Source: JANNWF01 sp052390415 (GTDB lineage Bacteria > Pseudomonadota > Gammaproteobacteria > Xanthomonadales > Xanthomonadaceae). Taken from it: DNA of 31,260 bases. A program made the position numbers and the translations under genes. The stretch covers positions 1 through 31,260 of the forward strand of contig JBQTGY010000057.1 of the NCBI GenBank assembly GCA_052390415.1, in the 5' to 3' direction. Positions 1 through 5,015 of the stretch are shown here, piece by piece. Below the pieces are notes generated by a model that saw only the letters and a list, made by a program, of their open reading frames with translations, had not been told where the DNA came from and did not search any database. Position 1 is the stretch's first letter. The number at the start of each line of letters is the position of its first letter.

Positions 1-125
1 GCAGAAAGGTCGAGCAAATCGACCAAACGATGCAGCGCATCCGCAAAACTGCCGGGCACCCACTGATGCTCAAGCACCACCGGCAACAACCGCGGACTCA
101 TGTCGATCAGCTTGTACCGCGCCAT
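1..125 (-). CDS. IS1182-like transposase, N-terminal fragment (cut by window edge)
   Basis: The reverse strand opens with ATG at 125 and stays open to the window edge, giving 41 residues that begin MARYKLIDMSPRLLPVVLE and continue with a Q..PG.F..AL..L.D..DLS pattern. That pattern is typical of the extreme N-terminus of IS1182-type DDE transposases. A strong Shine-Dalgarno (AAGGAG, about 8 nt upstream) supports the start. The gene runs leftward out of the window, so I cannot tell whether it is intact. The element's right end should fall between about 126 and 200, just before the first cassette gene, but I could not identify its terminal repeat. Family assignment is from motif memory. Confidence 0.7.
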   Translation of the reverse strand, partial: MARYKLIDMSPRLLPVVLEHQWVPGSFADALHRLVDLLDLS

Positions 126-203
126 CGATTTGCTCCTTGCTCTCGGCGAGAACAGGAAGCAAGATCGGGACCAGTTTTTCTACAACCTAGTTAGAGGGAT
201 CGC

Positions 204-551
204 GTGGCGTACGAATTGCACATCGAGCGAGCGGGCCCAATCGAATTGGACGAATGGCGCGCTGTTGTAAGCGATCATCCGCTTCTTCAACTCGATGAGA
301 GCGACGGTTCTTCAACCAATCCTTCTACCGGCCAAGTCATCTCAATTCCCGGCCAAGCTGGCTCGGTTGCGTTGGTGGTGCTGGGGCAATGGCACAAGGT
401 ATTTCGGTGGCGCAGAGGCAAGGTCAGCTTCCGAGCGCCTGCGGACGTTTCTGAGCAAGACCCAGTCATGGCAGTAGCCTTCCAACTCGCACAGCAACTT
501 TCTGCCGCTGTTCGCGGCGACGAGGGCGAGTTGTACGGGCGGTCCCTGTAA
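204..551 (+). CDS. Hypothetical cassette protein, 115 aa
   Basis: The start is GTG at 204, preceded by an AGAGGGA Shine-Dalgarno-like stretch; the stop TAA (549-551) is embedded in the attC site that follows, as is common for integron cassettes. The protein begins MAYELHIERAGPIELDEWR and contains a T/NPxTGxVISIP motif and a WHKVFRWRRGKVSF segment. I recognise it as resembling a small uncharacterised family seen in proteobacteria (N-terminal MAYE.HIER, central F.W..G.I.F), but no function is known to me. It has no signal peptide or membrane segment and is probably a small soluble cytoplasmic protein. Cassette position suggests mobility rather than a housekeeping role. Confidence 0.75.
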   Translation: MAYELHIERAGPIELDEWRAVVSDHPLLQLDESDGSSTNPSTGQVISIPGQAGSVALVVLGQWHKVFRWRRGKVSFRAPADVSEQDPVMAVAFQLAQQLSAAVRGDEGELYGRSL

Positions 552-636
552 CTACGCGTCCAAGCGGACTGCGCAGGGTGCATTGCGTGTTTCCTGATGG
601 TTTGTCGCGGCGCAGCCGCTTAACGTGGCGTTGAGG
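549..636 (+). other. attC recombination site 1 (integron cassette), 88 bp
   Basis: The site has the attC order. R'' is TAAC (549-552, shared with the preceding stop codon). L'' is AGCGGACTGCGC within 560-574. A spacer of roughly 35 nt follows. L' is GCGCAGCCGCT (610-620) and R' is GTTGAGG (630-636). The L arms pair perfectly except for a single extra A in L'', the extrahelical base expected in folded attC. The layout parallels the Vibrio cholerae repeat (TAAC-N5..AAG.GG / CC.CTTA..GGCGTTA). R' misses the GTTRRRY consensus only at its last base. Confidence 0.85.
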
Positions 637-763
637 CTGTAGAAAAACCCCTTTTTCGCGACGCGGCTTCTCTTTTCTCGCCGTCACCAGCGAATTGATT
701 TTGCTGTGTGCTTGCCCGGCCAGGTGCCACCTAGGCGTTACCCCGACGCGCCGGTTGGGCGGC
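637..763. other. Short non-coding stretch ending in an R'-like GTTGGGC
   Basis: Between attC site 1 and the yoeB stop codon there is no credible gene. The only notable signal is GTTGGGC at 754-760, a perfect match to the GTTRRRY core, lying 3 nt before the yoeB stop codon. This mirrors the arrangement at 1915-1931, where GTTGGGC precedes the brnA stop. It may be the right end of another attC whose left half is lost; I see no pairing L'' box. Confidence 0.35.
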
Positions 764-1018
764 TTAGTAGTGATAGCGGAGTGCTGCGATCAGTAGTGCT
801 TCGCTCTCGGCCTTGTAGATCATTCGGTGTTCGTCGTTGATCCGACGAGACCAGTAGCCTGCCAGGGCATGCTTAAGAGGCTCGGGCTTTCCAGTTCCTG
901 CGAAGGGATCACGCATCGCTTCCTTGATGAGCTTGTTTATGCGCTCCAAAAGCTTTCGATCGTGCTTCTGCCAGAAGAGGTAGTCTTCCCACGCCGCATC
1001 AGAGAAGATGAGCTTCAC
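764..1018 (-). CDS. yoeB: YoeB-family mRNA interferase toxin
   Basis: This 84-residue RelE-superfamily toxin would cleave mRNA in the ribosomal A site when not bound by its antitoxin. Its length equals that of E. coli YoeB, and the three catalytic residues known there fall at the same numbers: Glu46 (GKPEPLKH), Arg65 (DEHRMIY) and His83 (RYHY terminus). The start codon overlaps the yefM stop by 4 nt (ATGA), so the pair is translationally coupled and cotranscribed from the yefM promoter. The gene runs opposite to the cassette direction and its stop abuts an attC-like core at 754-760. Nothing suggests inactivation. Confidence 0.93.
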   Translation of the reverse strand: MKLIFSDAAWEDYLFWQKHDRKLLERINKLIKEAMRDPFAGTGKPEPLKHALAGYWSRRINDEHRMIYKAESEALLIAALRYHY

Positions 1019-1266
1019 TTCGCAAGTTCTCGTGCCTTCCCTTTCCCCCCGTCGAGCTGCTGAATTGCCGAGAGCAATCGACGTGCGTTTGCCGGACTTC
1101 GAAGCAAGTACGCTGTCTCTTCGAGAGCCTTGAAGTCTTCGAGAGAGAGCATCACCACCGACTGCTGGCTGCTTCGAGTGATAATTAGAGGTTCGTGGTC
1201 GTTACACACACGGTCCATGGTGCTCGCGAGGTTGGCGCGCGCAGCAGAGTAGGTAATGGCGTCCAT
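1015..1266 (-). CDS. yefM: YefM-family antitoxin and autorepressor
   Basis: This 83-residue Phd/YefM antitoxin binds and neutralises YoeB and represses its own operon. The sequence starts MDAITYSAARANLASTMDRV and carries the family hallmarks SSQQSVVMLSLEDF and LEETAYLLRSPANARRL. I chose ATG 1266 because AGGAG lies 7 nt upstream and the protein then begins at the family's usual position; a longer in-frame extension to 1341 would read through the operator. A sigma70-like promoter and a perfect palindrome lie immediately upstream. It overlaps yoeB by 4 nt. Confidence 0.93.
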   Translation of the reverse strand: MDAITYSAARANLASTMDRVCNDHEPLIITRSSQQSVVMLSLEDFKALEETAYLLRSPANARRLLSAIQQLDGGKGKARELAK

Positions 1267-1286
1267 CGACATTCTCCTGAGTAGCC

Positions 1287-1318
1287 GCATTGTACGCATA
1301 CCTGTACAATGCGAGCAA
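1287..1318 (-). promoter_or_regulatory. yefM-yoeB promoter and palindromic operator
   Basis: On the reverse strand, TTGCTC (1318-1313) and TACAAT (1294-1289) are separated by 18 nt and form a good sigma70-type promoter, with a predicted start near 1282 and a short leader carrying AGGAG. A perfect inverted repeat, GCATTGTAC-N8-GTACAATGC (1287-1312), covers the spacer and the -10 box. The E. coli YefM operator is built around TGTACA cores; one TGTACA is present at 1303-1308, so autorepression by YefM is the likely role. Confidence 0.75.
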
Positions 1319-1331
1319 GTGTCGCACAGCC

Positions 1332-1414
1332 GCCCAACCATGCGTCCAGCGGACTGCGCAGGCTGAGTCGCATGTTTCCTGATGTTTCATCGCGGCGCAG
1401 CCGCTTACCACGGC
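1332..1414 (+). other. attC recombination site 2, right core missing
   Basis: R'' is GCCCAAC (1332-1338), a perfect RYYYAAC. L'' is AGCGGACTGCGC (1348-1359) and L' is GCGCAGCCGCT (1395-1405), again pairing with one extra A in L''. The sequence is closely similar to site 1 up to GGCG at 1411-1414, where site 1 continues TTGAGG; here it changes to CGTCACC, which belongs to the IS91-type remnant. The R' core is therefore absent and the site may be unable to recombine. Confidence 0.8.
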
Positions 1415-1893
1415 GCGTCACCTGTCAAGGCCACGAACAGCACATTGTCCCGACACGCCCGCTCGATCGCGCTTCGCCGCGCCATGCGCTCGGCCGGCGA
1501 GACCACGCGCACGCGCATCGGTTGCCCGCATCGGTGACACAGGATCGGCCGGCGTTTGATGGGTGTGATCGGCGGCAGGCGCACCTGCAGCGCCAGCTGC
1601 ACGCGCGCCAGCAGCGTGCGTCGTCGGTGGTGCAGCAGGCCGTAGTTGCGAGACTGCGACGTAATCCCTTCGGCAGCACGTGCATCAGCAACAGGCGCAG
1701 GAAATCGACGCCAGGCAGGCGGTGAATGGTGAGTGCGCCCGTCTTGGCATCGCGATAACGAAAGCGCACCTGGTCATCACGGTCGATGGCGAGGATGTCG
1801 GGTTCGCTGAGCACGCCGTGGTGGATGTAACGGGCAAGGTAGGCGAGCGCCTGGTTGGGGGAGAGGCTTTCGTGTTTACTGATGAACTGTCGG
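1405..1893 (-). pseudogene. IS91-family transposase remnant, frameshifted
   Basis: Reverse-strand translation gives the C-terminal part of a Y2/IS91-type transposase: SLSPNQALAYLARYIHHGVL, then an F.YRDAKTG motif, LLMHVLPKGLRR, then RNYGLLHHRR and a zinc-ribbon-like LCHRCGQPMRV. The two halves are in different frames, with the shift near 1645-1655 between LRRS and RNYG (consistent with a 2-nt insertion or 1-nt loss). The N-terminal replication domain is absent. The reading frame's last residues and TAA stop (1405-1407) lie inside attC site 2, and the other end stops at an attC right half (1894-1921). It is dead and marks past transposition or recombination in the array. Confidence 0.8.
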
Positions 1894-1921
1894 CCATCGG
1901 CCGCTCAACGCGGCGTTGGGC
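1894..1921 (+). other. attC right half (L' and R' only)
   Basis: GGCCGCTCAACG (1899-1910) resembles the L' box of site 1 (GCCGCTTAACG) and is followed by GGCGTTGGGC, in which GTTGGGC (1915-1921) matches GTTRRRY perfectly. No matching L'' or R'' exists upstream, because that position is occupied by the IS91-type remnant. The next cassette (brnTA) begins immediately after it. Confidence 0.6.
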
Positions 1922-1928
1922 CCCCCAG

Positions 1929-2213
1929 CTAGACGGTCGCATCCCGAAACGCTTTCAACACCGCGTTCATTCGGGTTTGCCAACCACTGCCCTGCGCGCG
2001 ATACCATTCAAGCACCTCCTTATCCACGCGCAACGCTATCTGCTCCTTGCGCTCGTCGGCTGCCTTTGCTGGCCGTCCGCGCTTGGCGCGCAGCTCCGCA
2101 ACGCCATTGTGAGCAGTCGCGCTTCCCCAATACTCAAGAGTGGCGGCTTTGCTCTCTGGGTTGTAGGGCACGTCAACCTTTCGGGTACGCGCGGTAGTAC
2201 GCTTCTCGTTCAT
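1929..2213 (-). CDS. brnA: BrnA-family antitoxin
   Basis: This 94-residue protein has a basic N-terminus and a C-terminal ribbon-helix-helix-like segment, GRPAKAADERKEQIALRVDKEVLEWYRAQGSGWQTRMNAVL, characteristic of BrnA antitoxins. It would neutralise BrnT and repress the operon. Its start ATG (2213) lies inside the 3' end of brnT, an overlap of 41 nt; the gene order toxin then antitoxin is normal for brnTA. Its stop is 7 nt from the attC core GTTGGGC, so the pair fills its cassette in reverse orientation. An ATG further downstream could be used if the overlap is not real. Confidence 0.88.
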   Translation of the reverse strand: MNEKRTTARTRKVDVPYNPESKAATLEYWGSATAHNGVAELRAKRGRPAKAADERKEQIALRVDKEVLEWYRAQGSGWQTRMNAVLKAFRDATV

Positions 2214-2445
2214 GCGGTTTAGCCTCTCGGCAAGAAATGAATCGGGGGCCTTCCTCGCGGTCGGTCCACACCATTACCACCACTCGGCCATGCGCCCATC
2301 CCAGGCTCACCAACCGTTGCTCGCCGTAGTCTTCACGGTCATCCTCTCGCGTCAGCATCGGACCATCGAGAGCTTCCATGCAGCCGGCCAGGTCGAGTTT
2401 GTGCTTTCGCAGGTTCGTGCGACGCTTGGCGGGGTCGTGGCTCAT
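2173..2445 (-). CDS. brnT: BrnT-family ribonuclease toxin
   Basis: This 90-residue protein matches the BrnT pattern: HDPAKRRTNLRKHKLD at the N-terminus, then DDREDYGEQRLVSLG, a central GRVVVMVWTDRE and the terminal FISCREAKPHEREAYY. BrnT toxins are RelE-fold ribonucleases that arrest translation. ATG 2445 gives the normal N-terminus but has no Shine-Dalgarno; the best promoter predicts transcription starting only a few nucleotides upstream, so translation may be near-leaderless. It overlaps brnA by 41 nt. Confidence 0.88.
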   Translation of the reverse strand: MSHDPAKRRTNLRKHKLDLAGCMEALDGPMLTREDDREDYGEQRLVSLGWAHGRVVVMVWTDREEGPRFISCREAKPHEREAYYRAYPKG

Positions 2446-2454
2446 GCGGCAATA

Positions 2455-2483
2455 ATCGTATATGCATTAAATTGGCTTGGCAA
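2455..2483 (-). promoter_or_regulatory. brnTA promoter
   Basis: On the reverse strand TTGCCA (2483-2478) and TACGAT (2460-2455) are separated by exactly 17 nt in an AT-rich stretch unlike its surroundings. The predicted start site is near 2448, about 3 nt before the brnT ATG. The AT-rich spacer is a plausible BrnA binding region, though I see no long palindrome. Confidence 0.6.
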
Positions 2484-2543
2484 GTCCAACTTTCGGCGAG
2501 CCGGGCCCAATAGGAAGATCAATCTTGCGTGGCAATAGGCGCC

Positions 2544-2598
2544 AGCTAACGAACTAGGATAGATCGCGCGCAGCCGCGATCTGATCCGATGTTGAACA
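2544..2598 (+). other. Compact attC-like hairpin between brnTA and vapBC
   Basis: AGCTAAC (2544-2550, one mismatch to RYYYAAC) and GTTGAAC (2592-2598, matching GTTRRRY) flank a strong stem: GGAT-AGATCGCG pairs with CGCGATCT-GATCC around a 6-nt loop with one bulged C. Size and core sequences fit a very short attC, but the bulge is in the right arm rather than the left as in sites 1 and 2, so it could instead be an ordinary hairpin. Confidence 0.35.
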
Positions 2599-2685
2599 AG
2601 CCCGGTGGCGGGTGTTCGACTTTCATATGGAAAGAGCTTTTTTGAGACCCGCCCGGCGCGGAGCCGGTGGTGTTGATTCAGAAGC

Positions 2686-2705
2686 GGCGTCGCAGGAGCG
2701 ACGCC
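2686..2705. repeat. Perfect 8-bp-arm hairpin
   Basis: GGCGTCGC and GCGACGCC pair perfectly around AGGA. There is no following T run, so it is not a convincing terminator. It resembles the short palindromic repeats common in intergenic DNA of Lysobacterales; only one copy was noticed here. Confidence 0.45.
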
Positions 2706-2759
2706 CTCCAACAGCGCACCAGCGGGTGCGCACCGCCCGCTTGCCACCTGCATCGTCGG

Positions 2760-2777
2760 TACAGAAATCTGTATGAT
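2760..2777 (+). promoter_or_regulatory. vapBC promoter -10 and operator palindrome
   Basis: TACAGA-AA-TCTGTA (2760-2773) is a perfect palindrome overlapping a TATGAT -10 box (2772-2777). A start site about 7 nt downstream would coincide with the vapB ATG at 2784, suggesting a leaderless transcript. No good -35 hexamer is seen at 16-18 nt. The palindrome is a plausible VapB(C) operator. Confidence 0.55.
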
Positions 2778-2783
2778 GGCGGC

Positions 2784-3029
2784 ATGAAGACAACCCTTGA
2801 CCTCAACGACCAGCTCCTTGCGGACGCAAAGGCGCTGGCCGCCCAGCAACGTACCACCCTTACCCGCCTGATCGAGGAAGGTCTTCAGCTTCGGCTGCGC
2901 GCCAGGTCAGGTTCTGCCAAGCCCGGACGGGTTCGCCTGCCGGTCTTCAAGGGCCGGGGCGGTCTGGTGGCAGGCGTCGACCCACTGAGCAACAAGGCTC
3001 TATTCAAGGCCCTGGACGATGACGCCTGA
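2784..3029 (+). CDS. vapB: VapB-family antitoxin
   Basis: This 81-residue protein begins MKTTLDLNDQLLADAKALAA, the ribbon-helix-helix signature of VapB antitoxins, followed by TTLTRLIEEGLQLRLR. It would bind DNA as a dimer and block the VapC active site with its C-terminal tail. There is no Shine-Dalgarno before ATG 2784, and the -10 box sits 6 nt upstream of the ATG, so leaderless translation is likely. It overlaps vapC by 11 nt. Confidence 0.88.
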   Translation: MKTTLDLNDQLLADAKALAAQQRTTLTRLIEEGLQLRLRARSGSAKPGRVRLPVFKGRGGLVAGVDPLSNKALFKALDDDA

Positions 3030-3459
3030 CGTAAACGTCTTGGTGGCAGCCTCGCGCACCGATCATCCGCATCATCAGGTAGCGCGAGCATGGCTTGAGA
3101 AGTCACTCGGTACCTCAGGCACGGGCGCCGCCTTCACACTGATGCCCATGGTTCTCGCAGGCTTCCTGCGGCTGGTCACCAGTCCAAAGATCTTCCAGAT
3201 TCCCACGCCAGTCGAAGACGCGATCGCATTCATTGATGCGCTACTTGCCATGCCAGGCGTCGCGCTGGCACAGCTCGGGCCCGAGTGGTCGAAATTGCGG
3301 CAACTGTGCCTTGAGAAAAGCTTGCGTGGCAACGACATCCCAGATGCGTGGTTGTCGTCAGCAATAGCTCAATTCGGCGAGCACCTTGTCACCTTCGATC
3401 GAGACTTCAGAAGGTTGCTCACGCGGAGTCAATACACCCTACTCGTCGCTGGTGCCTAA
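3019..3459 (+). CDS. vapC: VapC-family PIN-domain ribonuclease toxin
   Basis: This 146-residue PIN domain cleaves RNA with metal ions held by conserved acidic residues. Visible candidates are Asp4 (PDVNVLV), Asp106/Asp109 (GNDIPDAW) and Asp127/Asp129 (TFDRDF). The segment VLAGFLRLVTSPKIF is typical of a VapC subfamily that lacks an obvious glutamate at that position. The gene overlaps vapB by 11 nt, indicating coupled translation. The stop TAA is part of GCCTAAC (3454-3460), a perfect attC R'' core, as expected for a cassette in the array direction. Confidence 0.9.
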   Translation: MTPDVNVLVAASRTDHPHHQVARAWLEKSLGTSGTGAAFTLMPMVLAGFLRLVTSPKIFQIPTPVEDAIAFIDALLAMPGVALAQLGPEWSKLRQLCLEKSLRGNDIPDAWLSSAIAQFGEHLVTFDRDFRRLLTRSQYTLLVAGA

Positions 3460-3569
3460 CCCCTCGACGCGCGACCTGTTTCGACGCACACGCCGCCGCG
3501 CCCGTCGCTGGACGTGATTTCCGCCAGCACTGGCCGGTGGTCTACACCGCCGGTTGACCGGTCGCGAGT
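3454..3569 (+). other. Possible degenerate attC after vapC
   Basis: GCCTAAC (3454-3460) matches R'' perfectly and CGCGACCTG (about 3470-3478) could pair with CCGGTCGCG near 3560, but the right core is at best GTTGCTG, a poor match. The site would be about 115-120 bp. From 3570 to 3667 I see no gene; that stretch may be an eroded cassette. Low confidence. Confidence 0.3.
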
Positions 3570-3667
3570 GCGGTTGCTGACGCCTGTTGCTGACTTGGTA
3601 TATTCGCGCCGTCAATGGTTCGGCAAGCTTGTGCCCTTCTCCTTCCGTAGGCGCTTCACGTATGCAC

Positions 3668-3756
3668 CCTGACTGTGTGTCCGAGCTGACCGCTGGGGAT
3701 ATGCCGGGATCAAACCTACCGCTGCCGGCCAACGGCAGCTCAACACGGCATTGGGC
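3668..3756 (+). other. attC recombination site 4, 89 bp
   Basis: The layout and length follow site 1: TGAC in place of TAAC (3670-3673), GTCC, L'' GAGCTGACCG (3683-3692), a spacer of about 40 nt, L' CGGCAGCTC (3733-3741), and R' ATTGGGC (3750-3756, one mismatch to GTTRRRY). The L arms pair with a single extra A in L'', the same extrahelical base position as in sites 1 and 2. Both cores are mutated by one base, so activity may be reduced. Confidence 0.65.
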
Positions 3757-3759
3757 CCC

Positions 3760-4233
3760 ATGAGCAAGCTCTCGGCAATGCTCGACACGCGGGTTCCACC
3801 ACCTGTCGTGATGCTAGTGGCAGGCATGCTGGCTTGGGCGGGTTCGGTCGCCTTTCCCGCCGCGAACGTCGTGTTCTCAGGGTCTTCCTTGCTGGCGGTT
3901 GTCGCCGCTGCCGTGGGACTCCTTCTCAACCTCTATCCAAAGCTGCTGTTTCGGCAGGCTCGAACCACGGTCAATCCTTTCAAGCCCCACGCCTCAACTG
4001 CACTGCTCACCAACGGCATCTATCGGCATAGCCGTAACCCGATGTACCTCGGGCATGCGTTGATTCTCCTGGGCGTGGCGGCGCTCTTGCAGAACTGGGT
4101 AGCTTTGCTGGGCGTGTCTGCATACATGGCGTACGTGACGCAGTTCCAGGTCAAGCCCGAAGAGCGCGCACTGATGGCTAGCTTTCCGACGCAGTTTCAG
4201 CAGTACGCGCAATCAACCCGGCGCTGGGCATGA
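3760..4233 (+). CDS. Isoprenylcysteine carboxyl methyltransferase-like membrane protein
   Basis: This 157-residue integral membrane protein has about four hydrophobic segments (roughly residues 10-30, 35-55, 95-115 and 115-130). It carries the ICMT/PEMT-family pattern: LLTNGIYRHSRNPMYLGHALILLG, then KPEERALMASFPTQFQQYAQSTRRW. Such proteins methylate small or lipid-like substrates using S-adenosylmethionine; the substrate here is unknown. I chose ATG 3760; an in-frame TTG at 3751 lies inside the attC core. The ATG is only 3 nt after attC site 4 and has no Shine-Dalgarno, typical of a cassette gene. Confidence 0.82.
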   Translation: MSKLSAMLDTRVPPPVVMLVAGMLAWAGSVAFPAANVVFSGSSLLAVVAAAVGLLLNLYPKLLFRQARTTVNPFKPHASTALLTNGIYRHSRNPMYLGHALILLGVAALLQNWVALLGVSAYMAYVTQFQVKPEERALMASFPTQFQQYAQSTRRWA

Positions 4234-4235
4234 GG

Positions 4236-4327
4236 CCAACCATGAGCCTCCTCTGCCATTGAGTGGCGAATGAGGGCAGTGACCATTGAAAATGGCGGAG
4301 TCTCTCAGGCGCGGGTGCGGCTTGAGG
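4236..4327 (+). other. Degenerate attC candidate after the methyltransferase
   Basis: CCAACCATG at 4236-4244 repeats the start of attC site 2 (CCAACCATGCG), and CTTGAGG at 4321-4327 resembles the R' GTTGAGG of site 1; their spacing (92 bp) fits the other sites. I could not find pairing L boxes, so this is either an eroded site or coincidence. Confidence 0.3.
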
Positions 4328-4415
4328 GTGAATTTGAGATGTGTCGGCTACTCGCGCGTCTCCTGCGGCAATTCGCACCACTGCAGGTTCACACATCCTT
4401 CGGAAACGTACTGCC

Positions 4416-4817
4416 ATGCATCAAGGCTCCTGTCACTGCGGCGCTGTCAAACTGAAGCTTCCTGCCACGCCCGCCGTGGCCACGTTGTGCAATTGTTCGC
4501 TGTGCCGTCGCATCGGCGGACCATGGGTCTACTTCGAGTTCGGCACTGTCGAGATCCAAGGCCACCCCGAGAACACTTCTGAGTACATCCAGGGCGATAG
4601 AACATTGAGGACAATCCATTGCCGAACCTGCGGCTGTGTCACCCACTGGGAGCCGATCGAGCTCAAGCCCGGCGCCAAGCAGGGCGTGCACCTCGGAAAC
4701 TTTGATCCCGAGTTCATTGCGTCCGTGAAAGTACGCCTGTTCGATGGCGCGAATACCTGGAAGTTTTTCGACGAGTTGCCTTCGAACAATGAGTCAGCCT
4801 TGCGGCACGATGACTAG
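4416..4817 (+). CDS. GFA-family (glutathione-dependent formaldehyde-activating-like) zinc protein
   Basis: This 133-residue protein has the zinc-binding cysteine layout of the GFA/CENP-V family: GSCHCGAV near the N-terminus, CNCSLCRR around residue 30 and HCRTCGC around residue 70. Members bind zinc and occasionally glutathione adducts; most, including this one, have no proven substrate. ATG 4416 (MHQGSCHCGAVKL) is preferred over the in-frame 4341 start because it gives the family's normal N-terminus. The TAG stop (4815-4817) lies inside the terminal repeat of the downstream element, so the original C-terminus may have been altered. Confidence 0.82.
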   Translation: MHQGSCHCGAVKLKLPATPAVATLCNCSLCRRIGGPWVYFEFGTVEIQGHPENTSEYIQGDRTLRTIHCRTCGCVTHWEPIELKPGAKQGVHLGNFDPEFIASVKVRLFDGANTWKFFDELPSNNESALRHDD

Positions 4818-4981
4818 TGGGCTGTAACGGATGAAGCGGAAGTGGGATCGCGACGGGATGGGCGTGATGGACGCCGCTCCGGAGCGAGGCCAATAGCCAC
4901 CGCTGTTGGCGGAGTGAGGAGCACGTCCAGCGCGACCAGACCGAGCGCGCTACTTTGGATTTGTCCGTTACAGTCCACTAG
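4814..4981. mobile_element. MITE-like 168-bp element with terminal inverted repeats
   Basis: CTAGTGGGCTGTAACGGA (4814-4831) and TCCGTTACAGTCCACTAG (4964-4981) are inverted repeats matching at 17 of 18 positions. The interior has no gene. The outer CTAG is itself palindromic and could be a 4-bp duplicated target, as in part of the IS5 family, with the true repeat starting inside it. It sits at the boundary between the cassette region and chromosomal genes and contributes the stop codon of the GFA gene. Confidence 0.6.
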
Positions 4982-5015
4982 GGCCTGTTGACATGCGTAG
5001 AGCAGGTCGTGCGCC

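Noticed and set aside
3148..3180. Apparent loss of a catalytic glutamate in VapC (around residues 42-48)
   Set aside because: The subfamily with the VLAGFLRLVT-type segment appears to lack this glutamate generally, so this is probably not a defect.
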